This document shows, piece by piece, positions 1 to 5,731 of a stretch of DNA of 6,568 bases (position 1 is the stretch's first letter; every line of letters begins with the position of its first letter). Position numbers and translations under genes: made by a program. The notes under the pieces are model-generated. The model was not told the origin of the DNA and made no database searches. It saw nothing but the letters and a program-made list of their open reading frames with translations. Source of the DNA: Lysobacterales bacterium CG_4_10_14_3_um_filter_64_11 (GTDB lineage Bacteria > Pseudomonadota > Gammaproteobacteria > Xanthomonadales > Xanthomonadaceae); contig PFJA01000178.1 in assembly GCA_002782905.1 (NCBI GenBank), forward strand, positions 1 to 6,568, given 5' to 3'.

Positions 1-1
1 G

Positions 2-1126
2 TTTCCGTTGCAGGGTTTCTACATCACCAAGCCTGAGCAGATCGAGCAGCTGCGCGGTTTCTGCCAGCATGTATTTGTCGATAGTCAACGCGAGATGACC
101 CCGGCCGAGGTGCGCCGGGTCAAGTCAGACGGCGCCTTGCCGGCGCGCACACGTAGCTACGTCAATTCGCACAATTTCGCGCAAGAGTCGCCCAGTGCGC
201 GCAAGGTCAACGAACAGGCGGCGGCGTTTGCGCAGCAAATGATCACGGATGTGCGAGCCGGGCAAAAGCTGTCGGCGCAGAGCGTTCAGGATGCCGTGGA
301 ACCGATGGTGCAAAGCATCCTGCGCAATGCCGATGCGTTTTTGTGGATCTCGGGCATGGTTCGCCGCGATGCCTATTTGTACAGTCATTGCGTCAATTGC
401 AGCGCGCTGTGCGCCGCTTTGGGCCGGCATCTGGGTTTCCCCGAGGACACCCTGATCCAACTCGCTACCGGCGGCATGTTGATGGACGCCGGCAAGGTGA
501 TCGTGCCCGACGCGCTGCTTCATGCAGCACGACGCTTGAGCTTCAAGGAGCGCGATCAGGTACGGCGCCATGTTGAATACAGCACGCATGTGCTCGATGA
601 GGCAGGCATCCGCGAAGACACCATTCGTGACATGGTTATGGGCCACCACGAGCGCATCGATGGCTCCGGCTATCCGGGCAATCTGAGTCATAGCGAAATA
701 CCCTTGTTTGCGCGCATCGCCGCCGTGGTTGATTCATACGACGCGATGACCAGCCATCGCCCCTACAGCCCCGCGATCTCGCGGCATGCGGCGTTGCAGG
801 AGCTGTATCGCGGCATTGGCAGCTTGTATCAAGGTGAAATCGTCGAGCAGTTCTTGCAGTGTCTTGGCACCTATCCCACCGGCTCGCTGGTTGAGCTTTC
901 CAACGGTGAGGTGGGTATTGTCATCGAGCAGAATCAGGCGCGCCGCCTGCGGCCGCGGGTAATGTTGCTGCTCGACGCCGAGAAGCGTCGCTACAGTCGT
1001 TTCCCCGAACTGGACTTGCTCGTTCATAACGAGCAGCACCCCGAGCAGCCCATTCACGTGGTTGCTGCGCCCGAGCCGGGCAGCTATGGTCTCGATCCGG
1101 TGGAGTTGTTTCTCGGTGGCCCGTGA
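2..1126 (+). CDS. HD-GYP domain c-di-GMP phosphodiesterase-like protein, 5' partial, degenerate HD motif
   Basis: The frame is open to the left edge, and the first residues (FPLQGFYITKPEQIEQLRGF) look like the middle of a DUF3391-type N-terminal domain, so the true start lies upstream; the TTG at 8 is only an internal possibility. Counting from that TTG, residues about 1-60 are the DUF3391-like part and about 105-290 the HD-GYP domain. HD-GYP proteins hydrolyse cyclic di-GMP at a metal centre in the cytoplasm. Visible family residues are H127, D160, K163, H188, H213-H214, the GYP motif at 221-223 within HHERIDGSGYP, and D242. The histidine of the HD pair is replaced by Met159 (MDAGK where HDxGK is expected), removing one metal ligand. 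Activity is therefore doubtful; it may be weak or the protein may act as a c-di-GMP sensor. A small C-terminal region (about 290-372) follows. The GGDEF-EAL gene lies 27 bases downstream, so the two are probably co-transcribed. Confidence 0.93.
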   Translation, partial: FPLQGFYITKPEQIEQLRGFCQHVFVDSQREMTPAEVRRVKSDGALPARTRSYVNSHNFAQESPSARKVNEQAAAFAQQMITDVRAGQKLSAQSVQDAVEPMVQSILRNADAFLWISGMVRRDAYLYSHCVNCSALCAALGRHLGFPEDTLIQLATGGMLMDAGKVIVPDALLHAARRLSFKERDQVRRHVEYSTHVLDEAGIREDTIRDMVMGHHERIDGSGYPGNLSHSEIPLFARIAAVVDSYDAMTSHRPYSPAISRHAALQELYRGIGSLYQGEIVEQFLQCLGTYPTGSLVELSNGEVGIVIEQNQARRLRPRVMLLLDAEKRRYSRFPELDLLVHNEQHPEQPIHVVAAPEPGSYGLDPVELFLGGP

Positions 1127-1153
1127 GCTGCCCAGTTTGCCGGTGATGCAGCC

Positions 1154-2434
1154 ATGTTGAACTGGCGTGTTGCGCATGCGCTGATCAGGTACGGGCTTGG
1201 CGCGACCGCCTCGGAAGTGGCGTTTCTGGGCGTGCTGATGCTGCGTGTGCGGCGTATGCATTGCTACCACATCCAGTTCGGCCACGCCGCCGGTGAGGTG
1301 CTGTTGCAGCGCGTACAGGAGATGATCGCCGCGGCGCTGCGGCCGGGCGATCGGGTCGATCAGGTTGGCGATGCCGACTTCCTGATCGTGCTGCCGCACC
1401 TGCCCACCCCGCAGCACAGTGAGTTGGCGGCGGCGCGGCTGCAGCAGGTGTTTGCCGAGGGCTTCGAGCTCGACCAGCAACCGGTGCGCGTCGAGGTAGC
1501 CATTGGCATTGTGGTGGCGCCGGAGCACGGCACCCATGCCGACCAGTTATTGCGCCGTGTGGTGCAGGCGACCGAAGCGAGCCTGGCATCGGTGCAGGGC
1601 GTTGCGGTGTTCCGTCAGGACCGCGATGGTGATCCGGTGCCGCACGGTGCGCTGTACGAAGCCATTCACAACAATCGCCTGCAGGTGCATCTGCAACCGA
1701 TCCTGGATATCGCCAGTGGTCGGCTGGTGGCGGTGGAGTCATTGGCGCGCTGGCCCGGCCCGGATGGTGATTTCGCGGCGCCGGCGCAATTCATCGCGGT
1801 TGCCGAACAAACCGGGTTGATTACGCCGCTGACACGCTGGAGCCTGAATGCCAGCGCTCAGTATGCGTCGCTGGTGTCGCGCCACTTCGGCCGGCCGATT
1901 GCCATGTCGGTGAATCTGTCGCCGCGGGCGCTGGCGGAGCGCGGCATGGTTGAACAGATCATGGAGGCGCTGAACCTGTGGGAGGTCGATCCGCAACACG
2001 TGATCCTGGAAATTACCGAGACCACAGTCATGCAAGACCCGGAGGCCAGCGTGCCATTGCTCAAGCGTTTGCGCGATTACGGTTTGGGCATTGCGATCGA
2101 CGATTTCGGCACCGGCAATGCATCATTCACCTACCTGCGGCATCTGCCGTTGACCGAATTGAAGATCGATAATACGTTTGTCACCGCCCTGCGCGCGGGC
2201 ACGCGTGCGGAGCATCTGGTGGAAGCCATGGTTGTGCTGGCGCACAAGCTGGCTTTGCGGGTTGTGGCCGAAGGCGTGGACAGCGCTGAAACACGCGCCT
2301 GCCTGAATGCGCTGGGTTGCGACTTTGGCCAAGGTTATTTCCTGGGGCGGCCGCAGCCCATTGCGCAGTTTTTGGCCGATTACAGTGCGGGTGCGGGGAA
2401 AACGGCCTCATCCGGCGCCGATATGAGCCAATAA
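1154..2434 (+). CDS. GGDEF-EAL protein: degenerate GGDEF, intact EAL c-di-GMP phosphodiesterase
   Basis: 426 residues with no membrane segment or PAS/REC sensor domain, so a cytoplasmic enzyme. Residues about 20-155 form a GGDEF domain whose signature reads GDADF (72-76), and the usual metal and substrate residues (DxD near 28-32, the ND pair near 39) are absent; diguanylate cyclase activity is not expected. The RxxD inhibitory-site motif (RPGD, 63-66) is kept exactly five residues before it, so c-di-GMP binding remains possible. Residues about 165-412 form an EAL domain with ESL (195-197), N254, E286, DDFGTG (316-321), K337, E373 and Q393, which matches the catalytic set of active phosphodiesterases hydrolysing c-di-GMP to pGpG. 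The ATG at 1154 is preferred because GGTGA (1142-1146) precedes it by seven bases. It lies in the same frame as the upstream HD-GYP gene, and its 3' end overlaps the convergent hydrolase gene by 27 bases. Confidence 0.95.
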   Translation: MLNWRVAHALIRYGLGATASEVAFLGVLMLRVRRMHCYHIQFGHAAGEVLLQRVQEMIAAALRPGDRVDQVGDADFLIVLPHLPTPQHSELAAARLQQVFAEGFELDQQPVRVEVAIGIVVAPEHGTHADQLLRRVVQATEASLASVQGVAVFRQDRDGDPVPHGALYEAIHNNRLQVHLQPILDIASGRLVAVESLARWPGPDGDFAAPAQFIAVAEQTGLITPLTRWSLNASAQYASLVSRHFGRPIAMSVNLSPRALAERGMVEQIMEALNLWEVDPQHVILEITETTVMQDPEASVPLLKRLRDYGLGIAIDDFGTGNASFTYLRHLPLTELKIDNTFVTALRAGTRAEHLVEAMVVLAHKLALRVVAEGVDSAETRACLNALGCDFGQGYFLGRPQPIAQFLADYSAGAGKTASSGADMSQ

Positions 2435-3205
2435 CGCAGCATTTACCGGCTCGGGTGCCTCCATGTTGGCGCTATGGCCAACCGCCGGAATCTCCACCAA
2501 CGTCGCGTTGGCTACGGTCTTTGCCATGAATGCGGCATGCTTCGGGCTGGTCAGCACATCCTCGGCGCCGACCACGATCAAGGTGGGGCAGCGAATGTTG
2601 ACCAGTTCGGCGCTGACATCGGTGCGTTGCACCACCGCCTTGACCGCGCGCAGCACCTGCCGTGGCCGGCTGGCCAGCCGCTCCCGCCAGTGTGCGATCA
2701 GCCCGGCCTTGGCCGGGTCGCGCAGGCTGCTGGCGCCGAACATCAGCGTGAGCATCGCCGGAATGAACGGTTTCAGGCCGAACACCCATGCCCCCAGCCG
2801 CATCGCATGAAAACGCAGGCGTACCCGGCGCGGCTCGATCCATGCGCTGGAGTCGAGCAAGGTGAGTGAGCGCAGCAGCTGCGGGTGACGCGCCGCCAGG
2901 CGCAGGCCAACAAAGCCACCCATCGACATGCCGACGAAATGGCAAGGGCCGGCATCGAGCGCCGAAATCAACGCGGCGGCGTCCTCGCACAGAGTATCCA
3001 TGTCCAGTCCGTCGCGCGTGGCCTGCGAAGCGCCCTGGCCGCGATGGTCGTAGCGGATTACCCGATAACGACCACGCAATGCCGGCACTTGCGCGTCATA
3101 CATCGACGAGTCCATCAGCAGGCCATGCGCCATCACCACGGTTTGCTCGCCGTCGCCATCGATCTGGTAGTGGAGTTGGGTGCCGTTGACATCGAGCAGG
3201 GGCAT
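2408..3205 (-). CDS. alpha/beta-fold hydrolase
   Basis: 265 residues, the usual size for a single-domain alpha/beta hydrolase, with no signal peptide, so probably cytoplasmic. The sequence shows the oxyanion-side HG (27-28), the DHRG turn (53-56), the nucleophile elbow GMSMGG with Ser94, an acidic residue at D216 (VGAEDVLT) and His244 (VGHSANMEAP). Ser94-D216-H244 form the expected catalytic triad. The overall pattern, including a cap-like helical stretch about 125-195, resembles the 3-oxoadipate enol-lactonase/esterase branch. The substrate cannot be read from the sequence, and no aromatic-degradation genes are next to it, so a specific PcaD call is not justified. The start at 3205 is supported by GGAG seven bases upstream on the minus strand. 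It is divergent from the MFS gene and convergent, with a 27-base overlap, to the GGDEF-EAL gene. Confidence 0.93.
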   Translation of the reverse strand: MPLLDVNGTQLHYQIDGDGEQTVVMAHGLLMDSSMYDAQVPALRGRYRVIRYDHRGQGASQATRDGLDMDTLCEDAAALISALDAGPCHFVGMSMGGFVGLRLAARHPQLLRSLTLLDSSAWIEPRRVRLRFHAMRLGAWVFGLKPFIPAMLTLMFGASSLRDPAKAGLIAHWRERLASRPRQVLRAVKAVVQRTDVSAELVNIRCPTLIVVGAEDVLTSPKHAAFMAKTVANATLVEIPAVGHSANMEAPEPVNAALLAHIGAG

Positions 3206-3304
3206 GGCGCGACTCCGCAGGTGTTGGAGACCGCATCATCGCCGTTTGCCGCCGTGTCGTCACCTGCCACCGTCGCCCGGTAGACTATGCCAGCGTTATC
3301 GGGA

Positions 3305-3427
3305 ATGAACTGCGCCGCTACCCGTATCGCCACCAACCGGGTTATGGGCGCAACAAATAGTGCCGATACCCATGTCGCCACCACTCAGGTTATGGGCGCA
3401 ATGGATTGTGCCCCTAACCACATCGCC
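3305..3427. repeat. 48-bp imperfect tandem repeat upstream of the MFS core
   Basis: Two full copies (3305-3352 and 3353-3400) match at 37 of 48 positions. The start of a third (3401-3427) matches the first at 20 of 27. The shared cores are TCGCCACCA and GGTTATGGGCGCA. The period equals 16 codons, and the plus frame is open through all copies. Between copies 1 and 2 the differences fall 2, 5 and 4 on codon positions 1, 2 and 3, which is not the pattern of a conserved protein. It may be a remnant of a dispersed repeat, a protein-binding array in the divergent promoter region, or an N-terminal extension of the transporter. Confidence 0.8.
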
Positions 3428-3478
3428 GGGCTTGTACTCATCGACACCATCATTCCACCGCCGTCATCAACCGTTGCC

Positions 3479-4690
3479 GTGCCACCCGTGCGCCGCGCCG
3501 CACTGGTATTCATCTTCATCACCGTGGTGCTCGATGTGCTGGCGCTGGGCGTGGTGATCCCCGTGCTGCCACATCTGATCGAACGATTTACTGGCGGCGA
3601 TATCGGCTCGGCGGCGCTGTGGGTGGGGTTGTTCGGCACCGTGTTCGCGCTGATGCAGTTCCTGTTCTCGCCGCTGCAGGGCGCGTTGTCGGATCGCTTC
3701 GGCCGGCGCCCGGTGATCTTGCTGTCCAATCTCGGCCTGGGCCTCGATTTCATCCTGATGGCGCTGGTCAACACGCTGCCACTGCTGTTCATCGGCCGGA
3801 TACTGGCCGGGATCAGTTCGGCCAGCTTCAGCACCGCCAATGCCTACATCGCTGACGTGGTGCCGGCGGAGAAGCGCGCCGGCAGCTACGGCATGATCGG
3901 CGCCGCGTTTGGCCTGGGTTTCATCATCGGTCCAGCGATGGGTGGCTATCTGAGCGGTATCGACCTGCGCCTGCCGTTCTGGGTGGCCGCCGGTTTGAGC
4001 CTGGCCAATTTTTGCTACGGCTGGTTCATCCTGCCCGAATCGCTGCCGCGCGAGCGGCGTGCGCCGTTCAATCTGCGCCGCGCCAATCCGGTGGGTGCGC
4101 TGATGCTGCTGCGTCGCTACCCGCAGGTGCTGGGGTTGGCGACGGTGCTGTTTTTCTCGCAGTTGGCGCACTACGTGCTCAACAGCGTGTTCGTGTTGTA
4201 CGCCGATTACCGCTACCAGTGGGGGCCGCAGCAGGTGGGTTATACCCTGGCGCTGGTGGGCGCCAGCAATGCCATGGTGCAGGCTGGATTGGTGCGGCGG
4301 GTGGTGCCGTGGCTGGGCGAGCGCAAGGCGTTGCTGGCGGGCCTGAGCTTTGGGGTGATGGGCTTTGTGTTGCAGGGCATTGCCCCGAATGGCACGTGGT
4401 TTCTGATTGCGATACCGTTGATGGCGCTGTGGGGTTTTGCCGGGCCGTCGCTGCAGGCGCTGATGACCCGCCAGGTGGCCCTGCATGAACAAGGGCGGCT
4501 GCAAGGGGCGGTGGCCAGCCTGGCCAGCGTCGCCGGCATCTTCGGCCCATACGTGTTCACCCACGTGTTTGCCAGTTTCATTGGCGAGCGTGCAGCGTGG
4601 CATCTGCCGGGAGCGCCATTTCTGCTGTCAGCGGCCCTGCTGGCACTGGGTGTCATGCTGGCGTGGTGGGTTACGCGCAGATCGCGTTGA
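3479..4690 (+). CDS. TCR/Tet-family major facilitator (drug:H+ antiporter-like) transporter
   Basis: 403 residues from a GTG at 3479. The protein is hydrophobic throughout, with about 12 membrane segments and a central cytoplasmic loop near 190-215. Features shared with TetA-type pumps are Asp19 in the first segment (VVLDVLALG), the cytoplasmic motif A GALSDRFGRRP (68-78), AYIADV (122-127), and a glycine-rich fifth segment with GPAMGG (151-156). Such proteins sit in the inner membrane and export small molecules in exchange for protons; tetracycline as substrate is not shown by these motifs. The start is uncertain. The frame is open from an ATG at 3287, but residues added by that start are a degenerate 16-residue repeat whose copies differ mostly at non-silent positions, and 403 residues matches the family length. 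GTG at 3488 is equally possible; none of the candidates has a clear ribosome binding site. No TetR-type regulator lies beside it. Confidence 0.9.
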   Translation: MPPVRRAALVFIFITVVLDVLALGVVIPVLPHLIERFTGGDIGSAALWVGLFGTVFALMQFLFSPLQGALSDRFGRRPVILLSNLGLGLDFILMALVNTLPLLFIGRILAGISSASFSTANAYIADVVPAEKRAGSYGMIGAAFGLGFIIGPAMGGYLSGIDLRLPFWVAAGLSLANFCYGWFILPESLPRERRAPFNLRRANPVGALMLLRRYPQVLGLATVLFFSQLAHYVLNSVFVLYADYRYQWGPQQVGYTLALVGASNAMVQAGLVRRVVPWLGERKALLAGLSFGVMGFVLQGIAPNGTWFLIAIPLMALWGFAGPSLQALMTRQVALHEQGRLQGAVASLASVAGIFGPYVFTHVFASFIGERAAWHLPGAPFLLSAALLALGVMLAWWVTRRSR

Positions 4691-4703
4691 GCCCGGTAAC
4701 GAT

Positions 4704-4740
4704 AAAAAAACCCCGCGCGCCTGGGGGAGCGCGCGGGGTT
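4704..4740 (-). terminator. intrinsic terminator of the minus-strand sRNA
   Basis: A perfect 12-bp stem, AACCCCGCGCGC (4709-4720) against GCGCGCGGGGTT (4729-4740), with an 8-base loop. On the minus strand it is followed directly by seven T (complement of the A run 4704-4710). On the plus strand there is no T-tract after the stem, so it is a poor terminator for the MFS mRNA, although the hairpin may still stabilise that 3' end. Confidence 0.88.
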
Positions 4741-4834
4741 GCGGTGGGGCCCGACTGGGGGAGAGTCAGTGGCCCCGAGGGCAGCCCAGGGGAGTGAGCT
4801 GCCCAATCAGCCGGCGTTGCGCCTGCTGGTGATC
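4704..4834 (-). ncRNA. sX13-like small RNA with C-rich hairpin loops
   Basis: Read leftward, about 130 nt between a promoter-like sequence and an intrinsic terminator fold into four hairpins. (0) 4808-4828: CAGC/GCTG plus GGCG/CGCC around a CAA loop. (1) 4779-4804: GGGCAGC/GCTGCCC with loop TCACTCCCCTGG. (2) 4745-4776: GGGGCC/GGCCCC and GACT/AGTC with loop CTCCCCC. (3) 4709-4740: a 12-bp terminator stem with loop TCCCCCAG. Three loops thus show the same run of C. No protein gene lies on this strand between 4691 and 4931, so the terminator has no other customer. Length, serial hairpins and C-rich loops are those described for sX13, a virulence-related trans-acting sRNA of Xanthomonas that pairs with G-rich mRNA stretches. 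Family membership is inferred from architecture, not from an alignment. A plus-strand reading (GGGGGA loops, CsrA-type sites) is less likely because it has no T-tract. Confidence 0.7.
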
Positions 4835-4839
4835 ATGAA

Positions 4840-4867
4840 AACATAGCCAACGTGTAGGTTTCGTAAA
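4840..4867 (-). promoter_or_regulatory. putative sigma70-type promoter of the sRNA
   Basis: On the minus strand TTTACG (4867-4862, 4 of 6 to TTGACA) and TATGTT (4845-4840, 4 of 6 to TATAAT) are 16 bases apart, predicting a start near 4833-4834. The boxes are weak; their position just before the first hairpin is the main support. Confidence 0.4.
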
Positions 4868-4870
4868 CGA

Positions 4871-4898
4871 TTGCCTGGCAACGATGTTTTGATTTATT
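4871..4898 (+). promoter_or_regulatory. possible promoter for the HAD hydrolase gene
   Basis: TTGCCT (4871-4876, 4 of 6) and TTTATT (4893-4898, 4 of 6) are 16 bases apart, in the only AT-rich stretch of the gap and about 50 bases before the start codon. It would be divergent from the sRNA promoter. The match is weak. Confidence 0.3.
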
Positions 4899-4946
4899 TT
4901 TCATTCATGACAGCACCACAGCAGTGGCGCAATGGCAGGTGAGCCG

Positions 4947-5651
4947 ATGATCGAGCTGGTAGGTTTTGACGCTGACGACACCCTGTGGCGCAGTCAGGAT
5001 TACTTCGATGACGCGCAGGCGCAATTCGAGGCGGTGATCAGCCGTTACGTCGATCTCGCCGATGCCCACCTGCACGATTGCATGCTGGCCACCGAGCGCC
5101 GCAACATCTCGCTGTTCGGTTACGGCGTCAAGGGCATGGTGCTGTCGATGATCGAGACCGCGGTCGCGATCACCAATGAGCGCATCAGCGGCGGTGATAT
5201 CCATCGCCTGGTGGCGTTGGGCAAAGCGATTTTGCAACAACCGGTGGAGTTGTTGCCCGGCATACGCGACGCGGTGCAAGCCGTGGCCGCGCAACATCCG
5301 TTGGTGCTGATTACCAAGGGCGACCTGTTCCACCAGGAGGCCAAAGTGTGCTCCTCGGGCCTGAGCGCGTTGTTCCACCGCATCGAAATCGTGTCGGAAA
5401 AAGACCCGTCGACCTACGCGCGGGTGCTGGCTGAATGCGGTGTTGCCGCCGCTGCGTTCGTGATGGTGGGCAACTCATTGCGCTCGGATATCGCGCCGGT
5501 GCTGGCGTTGGGCGGCTATGGCGTGCATGTGCCGTACCACCGCACCTGGGCACTGGAAGCCGAAGCGGATCTGGGCGAGGACGTGAGCCGCATGCGTACG
5601 GTGACCGAGCCGGTGCATATTGCCGCCGCGATCCGCGGCTTTTCCGGTTGA
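4947..5651 (+). CDS. HAD-superfamily hydrolase (phosphatase-like)
   Basis: 234 residues from the ATG at 4947. The four HAD motifs are present: motif I DADDT (nucleophile D8, acid/base D10), motif II Thr123 in LITKGD, motif III Lys152 in SEKDP, and motif IV GNSLRSD with D181. A helical cap inserted after motif I (about 15-95) fits the C1-cap subgroup, as in small-molecule phosphatases and nucleotidases such as YjjG. HAD phosphatases form an aspartyl-phosphate on the first Asp with Mg2+; the substrate is not evident here. No signal peptide or membrane segment is seen, so it is cytoplasmic. The ATG at 4947 is preferred over an in-frame ATG at 4932 because AGGTGA (4937-4942) sits just before it and MIELVGFD is a typical family start. 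It appears to be a single-gene unit, with the sRNA divergent upstream and a hairpin directly after the stop. Confidence 0.92.
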   Translation: MIELVGFDADDTLWRSQDYFDDAQAQFEAVISRYVDLADAHLHDCMLATERRNISLFGYGVKGMVLSMIETAVAITNERISGGDIHRLVALGKAILQQPVELLPGIRDAVQAVAAQHPLVLITKGDLFHQEAKVCSSGLSALFHRIEIVSEKDPSTYARVLAECGVAAAAFVMVGNSLRSDIAPVLALGGYGVHVPYHRTWALEAEADLGEDVSRMRTVTEPVHIAAAIRGFSG

Positions 5652-5679
5652 CTTTCCGCCGGTCGGGGTGAGCGGAAAG
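5652..5679 (+). other. hairpin directly after the HAD stop codon
   Basis: A perfect 8-bp stem, CTTTCCGC (5652-5659) with GCGGAAAG (5672-5679), begins at the base after the stop codon. The 12-base loop contains GGTCGGGG. No T-tract follows on the plus strand, so it is not a classical terminator; it could protect the 3' end of the HAD mRNA. Confidence 0.55.
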
Positions 5680-5693
5680 GGTTGCCGTGGCAC

Positions 5694-5731
5694 AAAAAAC
5701 AGCGCCCACCCCCGCATGCGGGGGTGGGCTG
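5694..5731 (-). terminator. strong intrinsic terminator facing left
   Basis: A perfect 26-base inverted repeat (5704-5729; arms GCCCACCCCCGCA and TGCGGGGGTGGGC). On the minus strand the CAG/CTG flanks can extend the stem up to TTTTTT (complement of 5694-5699). The T-tract lies on the minus side only, so it serves leftward transcription. No minus-strand protein gene ends here. It may also act as a 3' barrier for the HAD mRNA from the other side. Confidence 0.65.

Noticed and set aside
734..1537. 267-residue minus-strand open frame across the HD-GYP/GGDEF junction
   Set aside because: It is antisense to two well-supported genes, has a His/Gln/Arg-rich composition and no recognisable motif.
2408..3205. 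pcaD (3-oxoadipate enol-lactonase)
   Set aside because: The triad and general pattern fit, but this subfamily is broad and no protocatechuate-pathway genes are present.
3305..3427. CRISPR array
   Set aside because: The 48-bp units are contiguous tandem copies with no unique spacers, and no cas genes are nearby.
3467..4603. 378-residue minus-strand open frame
   Set aside because: It is fully antisense to the transporter, very rich in His, Gln and Arg with no domain, which is the usual shadow of a GC-rich membrane-protein gene.
3479..4690. Specific tetracycline-resistance gene tetA
   Set aside because: Family motifs are shared by many Tet-like pumps; there is no adjacent tetR and no evidence for the substrate.
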